Shown: in pieces, positions 9,136 through 18,407 of the stretch
Layout of the letters: every line of letters starts with the position of its first letter
Position numbering within the stretch: the first letter of the stretch is position 1
Source of the DNA: Archaeoglobus sp.
Lineage (GTDB): Archaea; Halobacteriota; Archaeoglobi; Archaeoglobales; Archaeoglobaceae
Length of the DNA stretch: 64,000 nt
Reading direction: 5' to 3'
Assembly (NCBI GenBank): GCA_017656505.1
Contig: JACDNU010000001.1
Coordinates: forward strand, 55,541 to 119,540
Notes under the pieces: model-generated
What the model saw: the letters and a program-made list of their open reading frames with translations, nothing else
What the model was told of the DNA's origin: nothing
Database searches by the model: none
Translations under genes and position numbers: made by a program

Positions 9136-9606
9136 ATGGAACTTAAGGTCTGCGAGATCTGTAAGGAAGAGATAGTCGGTGGGCCTTACGAGAAATATGG
9201 AATATGCCCGGTTTGCGGTGACATTATCGATGACATCGTGGCAAAGTATCTCGAAATGGTAGCAAAGAAGTGTTCTGAGGGGGAATTTGATGAAGTTACC
9301 TACGATGTGATCCTGAAATATTTAGACGAGATCATAGACTGGGTCGAGTACTTTGAGGAGCTGGATGAGTACTCTTCAAACAAAAAATACTACGAAAGGT
9401 TCAAGATGGTGTTAGACTGGCTCAAGGAACACAAAGAGAGGTTTGAAGAGATTGTAACCGAGAAATTCAAGAAATGCGAGGCCTGCGGTGCTGATTTCTC
9501 AAAAAGTTGTCTTCAAGTTGAGAAACATGGTGATTGGGTAATGGTCTTTTGCGGGAGTTGTGGAGTTTTGATTTCGAAACATTACTCTCCAAAACTGGAG
9601 TTGTGA
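9136..9606 (+). CDS. Hypothetical protein with N- and C-terminal zinc ribbons
   Basis: 156 aa, family not recognised. Two treble-clef/ribbon-like cysteine sets frame an acidic helical middle: C6/C9 with C24/C27 at the N-terminus, and C114/C117 with C139/C142 near the C-terminus (CEACG and CGSCG). The middle (about 30-110) is rich in Glu, Asp, Lys and Tyr and looks all-helical. Such double-ribbon proteins often bind nucleic acid or act as scaffolds, but nothing here proves it. It is followed nine bases later by the DUF22-like gene, probably in the same transcript. Function unknown. Confidence 0.75.
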   Translation: MELKVCEICKEEIVGGPYEKYGICPVCGDIIDDIVAKYLEMVAKKCSEGEFDEVTYDVILKYLDEIIDWVEYFEELDEYSSNKKYYERFKMVLDWLKEHKERFEEIVTEKFKKCEACGADFSKSCLQVEKHGDWVMVFCGSCGVLISKHYSPKLEL

Positions 9607-9615
9607 GGTGAGTTT

Positions 9616-10044
9616 ATGGTTGAGATAAGGATTGTTTACCGAGATGAGAGCGGGAAGTTGAAGTCGGAAATTGTTGATACGGAAGATTACGAATTTACGA
9701 TTGCTACTCGAGGAAGCTGGAAAATGCTAATCGCAGATGAAGATGTGGAATTTGAGCCCGGAGAGACGAAGCCGGTTAGAATTCGGAGGACGATTCTCCC
9801 CAGAGAGTCAATCATGTTAAGATGTCCCGTAACAAGACATGGTCTAGGCTACATAGTCTCGCTGGGCAAGAGCGGAAAGCCGCAGCCGGTTGAAGCGGAA
9901 AGAGAGCTGAATTATGTCCTGTTTAGAGCTTTGGAAAAGGGGATGATAAAAAAGGGAGATTTGCTCGGTGTTGTAAATATCTTTCCTGTGATGATGGTCA
10001 GAAGGGCCAAGAAGCCTAAAAAAATTAGAGAAGAACCGGTTTAA
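9616..10044 (+). CDS. DUF22-like conserved archaeal protein
   Basis: 142 aa, start ATG 9616 preceded by GAGGTGAG. The sequence appears to match the small euryarchaeal DUF22 family (recalled from memory): an N-terminal beta-rich region (SEIVDTEDYEFTIATRGSW), a PRESIMLRCPVTRHGLGYIV core and a basic C-terminus (VRRAKKPKKIREE). No catalytic motif is obvious. Its only genomic clue is the adjoining zinc-ribbon gene. Function unknown. Confidence 0.65.
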   Translation: MVEIRIVYRDESGKLKSEIVDTEDYEFTIATRGSWKMLIADEDVEFEPGETKPVRIRRTILPRESIMLRCPVTRHGLGYIVSLGKSGKPQPVEAERELNYVLFRALEKGMIKKGDLLGVVNIFPVMMVRRAKKPKKIREEPV

Positions 10045-10062
10045 TACTTTTTAGCCTTCTGA

Positions 10063-11079
10063 CTAAGACGGTATGTGCTCAGGGGGCCTGATGGGCTCCA
10101 TTTTTATTGCTTCCTGTTCACATCCAACCACACACAAACCGCAGCCAAAGCATTTCTCTTCTGCAATCTTTGCAACCTCATTAATTTCTATGGCTCCGAA
10201 ATGGCATCTCTCCAAGCAAGTCTCGCATGCGATGCAGAGATCCTCACTAACCCTTGCAACCCATCTGCTTTTCTCCAAAAGTTTTTCGATCGGAATGTTC
10301 GCTGCTCTTGCAGACAAAAAGAACTCACAGCAATCGCTGCAGCAGTTGCAGTTGACGGTTATCCCCTTTCCAGAGATTCTGGAGGTATTTGGCCAAGTAT
10401 GAATGAGTCCTTCCTCTTCTATCCGATCAATGAGTTCTAACGCCTCTTCGACCGATATTTCCTTGCCCGATCCTCTTTCGATTACGTATTCCGCTCCTCT
10501 GCCAAGCTGTATGCAGTGCCAAGTTTCAGCTTCGTTCGTGTAATTACAACCATCTCCTGCTAAAAGAGATACGTTTCTGCAAGAACATGGAACGACAGCG
10601 ATTTTCTCCTGAGATTGAATCATGTGCCGAATATTCTCGTAGGGTAGAATCTCCTTTCCAGCTATTGATTTATAAGCCGGGATCACCCTCCATACCTTCA
10701 TTCCAGTAGCAGCAAGAAATTGCCCAATTCTTTCGTTGCACTCCTTTTCGCCAAATTCTTTCCATAGCCTTGCAAATTCCGAATCTTTCATCTTCTTGGA
10801 AGCCATTGTAGCATCATGGAGCTGGATGATATCTCTTGCAAATCTGAAGTAATTCCTATGCTTGAAATCTTTAGGAAAAGCAACTCCTTTGTCAAAAAGT
10901 CTTTCGAGGATTTCTTTCACCTTCTCTTTATCTATCCCAAGCTTTTCTGCAACCTCTTCAATGCTTCCCGGTAGAGAGGCTGCAATCCTTGCTTCCTCCT
11001 CATCCATCAGATATTCTAAAATCCTCCTCAGATATTCAGAATCCGGAAAGCCAAGACTTTGCATGAGTTTTTCGTACAT
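10063..11079 (-). CDS. Winged-helix protein with two 4Fe-4S clusters
   Basis: 338 aa. Residues about 25-75 look like a winged-helix domain (SIEEVAEKLGIDKEKVKEIL). A middle region has extra cysteines (PCSCRN, a DGCNY segment, TWHC and an NCNCCSDCC cluster). The C-terminus is a bacterial-type 2[4Fe-4S] ferredoxin, CIACETCLERC then CFGCGLCVVGC. Proteins of this architecture occur in strict anaerobes and are usually annotated simply as ferredoxin-like. Whether it is an electron carrier or a redox-sensing regulator is open. It converges with the DUF22-like gene, with 18 bases between the stops. Confidence 0.75.
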   Translation of the reverse strand: MYEKLMQSLGFPDSEYLRRILEYLMDEEEARIAASLPGSIEEVAEKLGIDKEKVKEILERLFDKGVAFPKDFKHRNYFRFARDIIQLHDATMASKKMKDSEFARLWKEFGEKECNERIGQFLAATGMKVWRVIPAYKSIAGKEILPYENIRHMIQSQEKIAVVPCSCRNVSLLAGDGCNYTNEAETWHCIQLGRGAEYVIERGSGKEISVEEALELIDRIEEEGLIHTWPNTSRISGKGITVNCNCCSDCCEFFLSARAANIPIEKLLEKSRWVARVSEDLCIACETCLERCHFGAIEINEVAKIAEEKCFGCGLCVVGCEQEAIKMEPIRPPEHIPS

Positions 11080-11152
11080 GGATGAAATTCTCCATTCAAT
11101 TATTTAACCTTTGCACGGATCAAGGGACAATGATTGGCAATGAGTCAATGAC

Positions 11153-12328
11153 TCAAGGACTCAATATCAAACGAGGGGATTCGACAATGAGCACTGCCAA
11201 GACAGCAGCTAGAAAGAGCAGTCCAGCAGACAGAAGTAGCGTTGAATCCCATCCCATCTCTGAGATAGCTATGAATGCGAAGATTAATATCAGAGAGCCT
11301 ATTTGAGAGAAAAGCCATACGGCAGCATTAGACGTTCCTATGTACTTTTTCTCCACAGATGAGGCTGCAACATCCAATCCTAGAGGTAAAACAGCCATGA
11401 AGAAGAATCCAAGAATGAACAGATTTGCTGCCAAACCGTAAGTTCCGTATAGCAGAGTGTGAGTGTAGAAAAGTACTGCAGCGAGGAGGAGGCAAACAAC
11501 CATGAAGGGTCTTCTTATCCCAAACTTATCCGATAAACCGGGGATTATCACAGAACCAAATATCCCTCCAACGATAATTAAACCCCCTATAGCTCCGGCA
11601 AGTTCAACTCCCAAGCCATGCGCTTCCAGAATTGGCTCCACCCAAGTTGTGTAAGCTGTGAAGATCCCAACGCCTAAAAAGGAGAGAGCTGATACCAAGA
11701 TTACGTTCCTGTTCTTAAGCGTGGAGAGAAATTCTCCAACCGGGAGATACTCCCTCTCAACTTCATGATCTGCTTCTTTTCCGAAGAGATAGAAGATAGC
11801 TAAAATAACCAAACCGAGGATGCCGTATACGATGAGCATGGCGTTGAGACCAAAGCTAAGGGTAAGAAATGGAGTAATGCCCAATCCAATTATGATGCCC
11901 AAGTAAATCGAGAGCGTTCCAATGCCTGTCGCCACACCAACCTCATTTGGAGGGAACCAACCCTTAACGAGCTTGGAGATACTGTTAAAGATGAACGGTT
12001 GGCCTATAGAGGCCAAAATCTGAAACAGGAGGAGAACTAAAAACGTTGTTGCAAATGCTCTAAGAAATCCGAATACGGAAAGGAAAGAAGTTCCTATCAA
12101 AACAGCACTTCTGAAACCTTTCGAATCCACGAGGTATCCAACAGGCAAAGCGAGAAAGATGAATGTGATGGGAAACACAGCCGATAAAAGCCCAACTTCT
12201 GACTCACCAACCCCATAAAAGCTTTCTACGATGGGCAAAATCGGAGAGAAAGTTATCCATACGATCTGGGAAAGAACCCCGGTTAAAAAGTACGCGAACA
12301 AAACTACCCAACGGTATTTTGACGCCAT
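11153..12328 (-). CDS. MFS transporter
   Basis: 391 aa with about 12 membrane helices. The MFS A-motif equivalent GYLVDSKGFR lies between helices 2 and 3, and SDKFGIRRP is its repeat in the second half. Helix 1 carries a Trp/Ser-rich ILSQIVWITFSPILP segment as in nitrate/oxalate-type and sugar-phosphate-type MFS proteins. The substrate cannot be read from the sequence. The gene is divergent from the DHA2 transporter at 12442; the 113-base gap holds AT-rich promoter sequence for both. Confidence 0.88.
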   Translation of the reverse strand: MASKYRWVVLFAYFLTGVLSQIVWITFSPILPIVESFYGVGESEVGLLSAVFPITFIFLALPVGYLVDSKGFRSAVLIGTSFLSVFGFLRAFATTFLVLLLFQILASIGQPFIFNSISKLVKGWFPPNEVGVATGIGTLSIYLGIIIGLGITPFLTLSFGLNAMLIVYGILGLVILAIFYLFGKEADHEVEREYLPVGEFLSTLKNRNVILVSALSFLGVGIFTAYTTWVEPILEAHGLGVELAGAIGGLIIVGGIFGSVIIPGLSDKFGIRRPFMVVCLLLAAVLFYTHTLLYGTYGLAANLFILGFFFMAVLPLGLDVAASSVEKKYIGTSNAAVWLFSQIGSLILIFAFIAISEMGWDSTLLLSAGLLFLAAVLAVLIVESPRLILSP

Positions 12329-12441
12329 AATTTGAATTTACATTATGAATTATTAAAGTTTTTTAAAATTTTTCAATCTAATTTTCAAGTTCTTTGCCAG
12401 CAACTCAAAAAATTTAAAAAACCGGCTTCAAAGTTTACAGA

Positions 12442-14001
12442 GTGGGTAGAAATCCGAGGAGTCCTTGGTTTGGGGTTATCCCCCTTTCAATAGGACTTTT
12501 TATGGTGTTAGTTGACGTTTCCATACTCAACATAGCTCTGCCCTCAATTTCAGAGGAGTTCAACGCGAAAGCATCGGACGTGCAGTGGATTTTAAATGCG
12601 TACACTATAACCCTAGTCGTTCTGCTCGTTCTCGCGGGAAAAATAGGCGACATGGTAGAAAGGCACAAGTACTTTGCTTTAGGAATGGCTCTTTTCACGA
12701 TAAGCAGCTATCTTTGTGCCGAATCGTGGAGTACCCAGTCACTCATCGCTTTCAGGGCCATTCAGGCGATAGGAGGGGCGATAATAAGCAGCAACACCCT
12801 TGCAATAATGGTCGAACTCTTTCCCCCCGGACAGAGAGGGACAGTTATGGGTTTAAATGCGATAATGATAGCTTCAGCCTTCAGCGTTGGTCCGATACTT
12901 GGAGGGTGGCTTACCACGCATCTCGGCTGGCACTGGGTTTTCTACATAAACGTTCCAATCGGAATTGTCGGGGTTTCTTTGGGTTTAACCCTTTTACCCC
13001 CAATGGCTCCAAAGGTTAGAGAACCGGTAGATTTTGCTGGGCTTATCTTGCTTGCAATTGGTTTGGGATCGCTCACTCTCGGGATAATAAACGGTCAGGA
13101 CTGGGGCTGGAGATCGGACAAAACACTTGCCTGCTTTATAATAGCAATACCATATATCCTCGCTTTTGTCGTAAGGGAGCTAACATGCCCCTATCCCCTG
13201 CTCGATCTTAACCTCTTCCGGATCAGGAATTTCTCTGCTGGAATCCTTGGAGTGGTGCTGATCTTTCTTGGACTTTCACTCTCCCTATTTTTGCTTCCTT
13301 TCTTCCTTCAAGGGATAAAAGGGCTATCTGCTGAGGAGGCAGGTTACTGGATTCTCGCAATTCCGATCACAAATACCTTCATTGCCCCAATAGCCGGGAG
13401 ATTGAGTGATAAAACGAATCCGAAGTATACGATGTGTATAGGGCCACTTTTCTTTGTTGCAGGGTTGCTTTATCTGAGCAAGATGAAGGCCACAATCACC
13501 TACTGGGAAATGGTTCCCGGGCTTTCGTTGCTCGGAATCGGCATGGGAATGGTTATGTCTCCGGCAATGAACGTTGTGATGTCTTCCGTTCCGCCTCAGA
13601 AAGCTGGAGTTGCGAATGGAGTTATGAGGACGATGAATTCCTTAGCTCAAGCGATGGGGGTTGCCGTGGGTGGTGTTCTCGTAACATACAGCATGAACGA
13701 TCTTATCCCTGGCTATGGAAACCAACTTCCCGATCCTGGCAGAATGATGATGCTCAAGCTGCTCGCAAGTCATGGTAATCCTTCGATCTTCTACGTTGTT
13801 GATGCGTTTATCGAGAGTCTGCACAGGGTATTTCTGACTGCAACTTTCCTGCCCTTACTCGGACTTCTTGTAATCCTCTTTTTCCTGAGTGGAAAAGAAC
13901 ATATGCGAAGAATGCAGTCCGCCAGTGCAATTGCCAGAGTAGACAGTAGGGACGCTAAAGTTGGCGTTAAAGTTGGTGTCAAACCTCGAGTTAAAGATTA
14001 A
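12442..14001 (+). CDS. DHA2-family MFS exporter (EmrB/QacA type)
   Basis: 519 aa, 14 predicted helices, GTG start at 12442. Diagnostic DHA2 features are MVLVDVSILNIALPSI in helix 1, the GKIGDMVERH A-motif and the GPILGGWLTTHLGWHWVFYI block (motif C and after, here given in part). The family exports hydrophobic drugs by proton antiport. It is a close paralog of the gene at 60261, with DNA nearly identical over at least 60 bases at about 12889-12955 versus 60790-60856. Unlike that paralog, it lacks a Met/His-rich N-terminal extension. The C-terminal tail has a VGVKVGVK repeat. Confidence 0.9.
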   Translation: MGRNPRSPWFGVIPLSIGLFMVLVDVSILNIALPSISEEFNAKASDVQWILNAYTITLVVLLVLAGKIGDMVERHKYFALGMALFTISSYLCAESWSTQSLIAFRAIQAIGGAIISSNTLAIMVELFPPGQRGTVMGLNAIMIASAFSVGPILGGWLTTHLGWHWVFYINVPIGIVGVSLGLTLLPPMAPKVREPVDFAGLILLAIGLGSLTLGIINGQDWGWRSDKTLACFIIAIPYILAFVVRELTCPYPLLDLNLFRIRNFSAGILGVVLIFLGLSLSLFLLPFFLQGIKGLSAEEAGYWILAIPITNTFIAPIAGRLSDKTNPKYTMCIGPLFFVAGLLYLSKMKATITYWEMVPGLSLLGIGMGMVMSPAMNVVMSSVPPQKAGVANGVMRTMNSLAQAMGVAVGGVLVTYSMNDLIPGYGNQLPDPGRMMMLKLLASHGNPSIFYVVDAFIESLHRVFLTATFLPLLGLLVILFFLSGKEHMRRMQSASAIARVDSRDAKVGVKVGVKPRVKD

Positions 14002-14179
14002 TTTAGTGGTTAAAACCCATTAAAGCCCCAAAAAACAGCTTGAATGCTAACCTCATCGATCCATCGATACTTTTGATGCCTTCAATACCTTCAATATCGA
14101 CAATCCATATCGACACATATCAACAATCCTATCGAATATATTCCAAAACATTTTATTTACTCCCCTTTCAGGAAAAGCT
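14002..14179 (+). promoter_or_regulatory. Repeat-rich leader region before the luciferase-like gene
   Basis: 178 bases with several short repeats: TATCGACAATCC at 14095-14106 and TATCAACAATCC at 14118-14129, CTTCAATA twice at about 14080-14096, and ATCGATCCATCGAT at 14055-14068. A TATA-like AACATTTTATTTAC lies at 14147-14160, close to the ATG at 14180. The repeats are good candidates for regulator binding but no regulator gene adjoins them. Confidence 0.35.
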
Positions 14180-15271
14180 ATGAAGTTTGGAACAGTTGCC
14201 CCAACTTTTCCCCCAATCGATGAAATACCGAGAACTGCAAAAAGGCTCGAAGAGAAAGGATACCACTCGCTTTGGTTTCCCGATCACCTAATGGGATGGT
14301 ATCCGCACGAGTTATGGAAGGAAAGCGTTTTTGGGAAGATCTTTCCCTCATGCCACATTTTCTTCGATGCTTTTTCAGCCATTTGTTATGCTTCATGCTC
14401 CACCGAGAAAATAATGCTTGGAACGGGAGTTACCGACGTTTTGCGGAGGCATCCGGCAGTCCTTCTCCAACAAGCTGTTACAGCGAATCATGCAAGCAAA
14501 GGTAGATTCATTCTCGGAGTAGGAGCAGGAGAAGGAGAAAACACGCTTCCATACGGAATTAGCTTAGACAAGCCTGTTTCGAGGTTGGAGGAGGCATTAG
14601 AACTTATGAAGCTTATGCTTGAAGCAGATTACGGCGAGGAAATCAACTTCGATGGAAGGTTTTTCAAATTTAGAAAAGCGGTTTTCGACCTCAAGCCTTT
14701 AAAGAAAATTCCTATATGGTTAGGAGCCCATGGGGAGAGGATGCTAAGGCTTACCGCAAAGCATGCTGATGGGTGGCTTCCGAGTTCAATGCCACTCGAG
14801 CTTTATTCCGAGAAAGTCAAAAAGCTGGAAAGTTTTTGTAAGGAATATGGAAGGGATGGCGGTGAGATCGAAAGAGCCTTATTCGTGAGCCTCATCATCG
14901 ATGAAAAGAGGGAGGAGGTTGACAGAATCCTCAACACACCCCTTCTGAAGATCCATTCCCTCCTTATGCCGCCGGAATACTTCGAAAAGCTTGGACTGAA
15001 GCATCCCCTCGGAGACTTCTATGGTTTGCTTGACTACGTTCCAACGAATTTTTCCAAGGAAAAAATTATGGAGATTCTCAAGAATCTGCCCCTTAAGGCT
15101 GTCAAGCTCGCTTTTATAAGCGGAACGCCGGAAGAAGTGGTTCAGACATTTGACGGATTTGCAAATGAAGGAGTTGAGCACTTCGTCCTCTGGAATCTAA
15201 CGTATTTTGGGGATGTCACAAAAGTTAAATCATCCTACCAGCTCATAGATGAGGTTATGAGTCATTTTTAA
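14180..15271 (+). CDS. LLM-class (luciferase-like) F420- or flavin-dependent oxidoreductase
   Basis: 363 aa TIM-barrel enzyme of the bacterial luciferase/F420-dependent reductase superfamily. The N-terminal MKFGTVAPTFPP strand, YHSLWFPDHLMGW, GTGVTDVLRRHPAVLLQQA and GRFILGVGAGEGEN blocks are diagnostic, and a PIWLGAHGERMLRLTAKHADGW segment (given in part) follows. In an F420-rich archaeon F420 is the likely cofactor, as in methylene-tetrahydromethanopterin reductase and secondary alcohol dehydrogenase, but the substrate is unknown. It converges with the MFS gene at 15279. A second, decayed member of this superfamily lies at 39969-40956. Confidence 0.88.
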   Translation: MKFGTVAPTFPPIDEIPRTAKRLEEKGYHSLWFPDHLMGWYPHELWKESVFGKIFPSCHIFFDAFSAICYASCSTEKIMLGTGVTDVLRRHPAVLLQQAVTANHASKGRFILGVGAGEGENTLPYGISLDKPVSRLEEALELMKLMLEADYGEEINFDGRFFKFRKAVFDLKPLKKIPIWLGAHGERMLRLTAKHADGWLPSSMPLELYSEKVKKLESFCKEYGRDGGEIERALFVSLIIDEKREEVDRILNTPLLKIHSLLMPPEYFEKLGLKHPLGDFYGLLDYVPTNFSKEKIMEILKNLPLKAVKLAFISGTPEEVVQTFDGFANEGVEHFVLWNLTYFGDVTKVKSSYQLIDEVMSHF

Positions 15272-15278
15272 CTTGCCC

Positions 15279-16454
15279 CTAAATTTTTGAAATTCTGAAA
15301 AGTAAAACAAGCGGAAGGAATGCGATGATTTCAAGGACAATGACATAGAATAGAAGATACCTCAGGGAGACATCATAGAGAAAACCTGCCATTAAACCTC
15401 CAAAAAACCATCCTAAACCAAAGACCGTGTTAAATATTCCATAACCAGTCCCTCTCTTGCTTAAAGAGGTTAAATCAGCAATTGCAGCACGCATTACCGT
15501 TTCCTGCATCCCCATTACAACTCCCCAAAGGATTATACCCAGCACAACCAGCATCAGATTTGGACTGAACGAGAAAAGAGGTATTGGGATTATCAGGACA
15601 GGAAGAAGGGATAGAGCTTTTAGGCCTATTTTGTCATACGCTTTACCGATCAGGAGGGCTGCTAAGGCATCCACACCCATTGCTAAAGCGTAAACAGCGG
15701 GGATAAAAGCATCCGACAACACCTCTTGCACTTTGAAATGGTAGGAGATGATTTGGAAGTTAACGAATCCCGCCATGGTAAGGAAAACGAAAAGGGTGTA
15801 AACCCAAAAGGTTCTTGAGAGTTTCTCCTCCGATGCTTCCTCAAAGACCTCTGGCTTTGGAAATTCGAATCTCGCAAGGGCAAGGAAAAGAATGCAGAGT
15901 ATTGCAGGGAGAAAAAGTAACGAAAAACCGCCTTGAAAATTCCAACCAGAATATAAGACGTAGAACAATATCAGAGGACCTAAAACAGCTCCAAACTGAT
16001 CGATTGCCTCGTGGATTCCAAATCCCCATCCTCTTCCGACCTTCTTGGTTGCGAAGGAGATTATTGAATCTTTTGCTGGCGACCTAACAGCCTTTCCCAT
16101 CCTCTCCAAGACTATAAGAAAAGCAACGATCTCCCATTCGCCGGCGAAGGCTATTAGCGGAATTGAAAGAATCAGCCCATAGCCCACGAAAGTTATCAGC
16201 CAGTATCTCCTTGTTTTATCAACCAAGAAGCCTGAGACGAGCCTTAAGGCGTATCCGAGAAACTCTCCGGCTCCCGAAACAAGCCCAACAACCAAAGCAC
16301 TAACGCCAAAAGTAGCAAGATAGGGAGCCGTTATGCTTCTCGCGCCTTCATAAGTCACATCTCCAAAAAAACTGACAATTCCCATTAGAATTATGAGTTT
16401 AAAAGCTTTACTCCGGAGATCTCTATACCCATAATCGTCTTTTTTGGTGTCCAT
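15279..16454 (-). CDS. MFS transporter
   Basis: 391 aa, about 12 membrane helices, with the MFS signatures VSGFLVDKTRRYW after helix 2 and a second-half LIGKAYDKIGLK. The region GAGEFLGYALRLVSG and the ERMGKAVRSPAKDSIIS loop resemble MFS proteins annotated as permeases of unknown substrate in archaea. It is divergent from the membrane protein at 16722, and the intervening 267 bases hold strong palindromes that may control it. Confidence 0.86.
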   Translation of the reverse strand: MDTKKDDYGYRDLRSKAFKLIILMGIVSFFGDVTYEGARSITAPYLATFGVSALVVGLVSGAGEFLGYALRLVSGFLVDKTRRYWLITFVGYGLILSIPLIAFAGEWEIVAFLIVLERMGKAVRSPAKDSIISFATKKVGRGWGFGIHEAIDQFGAVLGPLILFYVLYSGWNFQGGFSLLFLPAILCILFLALARFEFPKPEVFEEASEEKLSRTFWVYTLFVFLTMAGFVNFQIISYHFKVQEVLSDAFIPAVYALAMGVDALAALLIGKAYDKIGLKALSLLPVLIIPIPLFSFSPNLMLVVLGIILWGVVMGMQETVMRAAIADLTSLSKRGTGYGIFNTVFGLGWFFGGLMAGFLYDVSLRYLLFYVIVLEIIAFLPLVLLFRISKI

Positions 16455-16721
16455 TTAAATCTTAACGAAAATATGACATTTGATTTATTTTTATTTTCTT
16501 TTTGATTCATCTGGTTGGCCTGATTGGCCTGATTGGCCAATCTGATTATTGATCGATTTGACTGCTGAAATAGATCTGAAATATTAGATCTAGGATCTAG
16601 ATCGTGCGAGACTTGGCTTTAATCACAAACAAATAACTAAGCAAACAACAATATCCTACACCGAATGACTTTTAAAAGTCGAAATAAATGGGAATTCAAT
16701 CAATAGTAAAGGAGAGTTATA
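16455..16721. promoter_or_regulatory. Divergent intergenic region with palindromes and tandem TTGGCC repeats
   Basis: 267 bases with no gene. GATTGGCCAATC at 16531-16542 is a perfect 12-bp palindrome preceded by two further TTGGCCTGA copies from about 16515. A second element, GATCTAG-GAT-CTAGATC, spans 16587-16603 and follows AGATCT at about 16573. Both lie between divergent genes and look like operators. A TTTTAAAAG at about 16672 may be a TATA box for the gene at 16722, which also has a GGAGAG ribosome-binding site. Confidence 0.4.
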
Positions 16722-17603
16722 ATGAGAAGATTTGTGGGGCTACTAAAACTGGTATTACTATCTTTTCTCCTGTTCGTTTACTATTCAGCTGTATCAGTGG
16801 CAATTGGTTTTTCTTCGCAGAATGCAGTAGGTGCAGTAGTAATCCTCCCAATCGTATGCTTTCTCCAAACCGCTGTTATGAGCTACCCCATCATCTACTC
16901 CAAATGGAACGGATGGAAGCTCATCTTGGCAATCTTTCTCATCTTTTTTGGAGTAGTAACTTTTCTAACGCAAATCGAGACGATCGTTTTTCTAGGGTAT
17001 CTCGTAAACGTTGTTCCGGCTGAGGAGGTTCCAAAGTTTTTCGCCCAAGGCTTCGCAATCGCCGTGCTGTTCTCAATTTCAGCTGTGGTTATTTATGAAA
17101 AAATGAAAGGAAGTGTAGAGACCGATATAAGAAGAAATAACGTGTTAAGATCCTTTACTTCGAAATTTTTAGCTCGAATGTTTGCCGTTGCCATCATCTA
17201 TGTGATAATTTACATCCTATTCGGGATGTTCGTTGCGATGCCACTTGGAGGAGAGGCGTTTCAAGAATATTATGCTGGACTACAGCTACCACCATGGATC
17301 CTTCCCTTTCAAATAGTAAGAGGTCTAATATGGGCTTCTCTTGCTTTTATTGTGCTAACCATGATGGTTGGCAGTTGGCGAGAGAGGGCTTTAGCCGTTG
17401 CATTAGTTTTCTCAGTACTTCCGGCATCCCTGCTTCTGCTTCCAAACCCGTACATGCCCGATCAGATAAGAATTGCTCATTTCGTTGAGATACTTTCCTC
17501 AAACTTCCTTTTCGGGCTTATTGCTGCCTGGTTGCTGAAACCTGCAATTGAAAATCTAACATTAAATCCACCATCAAACCCAGCAGCTGAATCTAGCGCC
17601 TAG
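16722..17603 (+). CDS. Hypothetical multi-pass membrane protein
   Basis: 293 aa, family not recognised. About eight hydrophobic segments, starting with a signal-anchor-like FVGLLKLVLLSFLLFVYY. A charged cytoplasmic loop around 130-150 (EKMKGSVETDIRRNN) separates two halves. There are no transporter or enzyme motifs I can name. ATG 16722 follows AAAGGAGAG, and the next gene starts within about ten bases of the stop, so it probably leads the run 16722-19788. Function unknown. Confidence 0.7.
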   Translation: MRRFVGLLKLVLLSFLLFVYYSAVSVAIGFSSQNAVGAVVILPIVCFLQTAVMSYPIIYSKWNGWKLILAIFLIFFGVVTFLTQIETIVFLGYLVNVVPAEEVPKFFAQGFAIAVLFSISAVVIYEKMKGSVETDIRRNNVLRSFTSKFLARMFAVAIIYVIIYILFGMFVAMPLGGEAFQEYYAGLQLPPWILPFQIVRGLIWASLAFIVLTMMVGSWRERALAVALVFSVLPASLLLLPNPYMPDQIRIAHFVEILSSNFLFGLIAAWLLKPAIENLTLNPPSNPAAESSA

Positions 17604-17612
17604 GTGGAAAAA

Positions 17613-18374
17613 ATGGCATTTTACGATCTGCCAAAGGAAAAAAGAAGAAAACTTGTTAAAAAGATAGAGACGGAAATAAAACAAGACATAATTCGAGATG
17701 AAGATGGGAATATAAGGAAGTACGCGTCCGATAAAGATACTTACATAAGAAAAGCAGTTTACAAAGCAATAGGAAAGCTGTACCGCGAGCAAGATTGCAA
17801 GGAGAGAATCCTTGAGATTCTGATGAATCTGTATAAGGACGAGAATGGGAGAATCAGGCAGACAGTTGTTTACGCTTTTGGTGAGATCGGAAAAATCGAA
17901 GGCAATAAGGTTGAGTTACTCGAGATCGCATTGAACGACAAGCATCACTCGGTAAGAAATGCCATTGTCGGGGCTCTGAAACAGATAGGCGAGAAAAATC
18001 CCCATGCAGCTATAGAATTTGCAAGGAAGTTTTTGCACCATCCTGATCCGAAAATTCGGAAGATGATCGTTCATGGAATCGAACTCAGGGGAAGAACCCA
18101 TCCTGAGGATATTTTACCCCTCCTTTCGGAATTACAGAGCGATCCGAGTAAAGAAGTTCGAAAGATGATCGTTCACGTGATCGGGCAGATCAGCTACAAA
18201 GAAGGATGTCTGGAAAAGGTTGTTTACGCTTTGAAGGAATGGGAGAACAGAGAATTGGTAAAAACCGCGATAAAGGAGATACTGGAAGTTCACAAGCGAT
18301 ACGAAAAGTTCAGCGCTAAATCGTACGATGAAGCTAAAAAATATATCGGACAGGAGTTTGAGGGAGGAATTTGA
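17613..18374 (+). CDS. HEAT-repeat protein (AlkD-like alpha-solenoid)
   Basis: About 253 aa, all-helical and made of tandem HEAT-type repeats, e.g. DTYIRKAVYKAIGKLY, GRIRQTVVYAFGEIGKI, HSVRNAIVGALKQIGEK, PKIRKMIVHGIELRG and KEVRKMIVHVIGQISY. The spacing is 35-40 residues, with Arg at the same place in each repeat. The highly basic concave face suggests DNA or RNA binding, and AlkD-type DNA alkylation repair proteins share this build, but AlkD catalytic residues cannot be confirmed. I chose ATG 17613 because AGGTGG precedes it; GTG 17604 is possible. Confidence 0.72.
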   Translation: MAFYDLPKEKRRKLVKKIETEIKQDIIRDEDGNIRKYASDKDTYIRKAVYKAIGKLYREQDCKERILEILMNLYKDENGRIRQTVVYAFGEIGKIEGNKVELLEIALNDKHHSVRNAIVGALKQIGEKNPHAAIEFARKFLHHPDPKIRKMIVHGIELRGRTHPEDILPLLSELQSDPSKEVRKMIVHVIGQISYKEGCLEKVVYALKEWENRELVKTAIKEILEVHKRYEKFSAKSYDEAKKYIGQEFEGGI

Positions 18375-18407
18375 AGGGTCAAGGGTTTGAAAGATTGAGG
18401 GGTTGAG

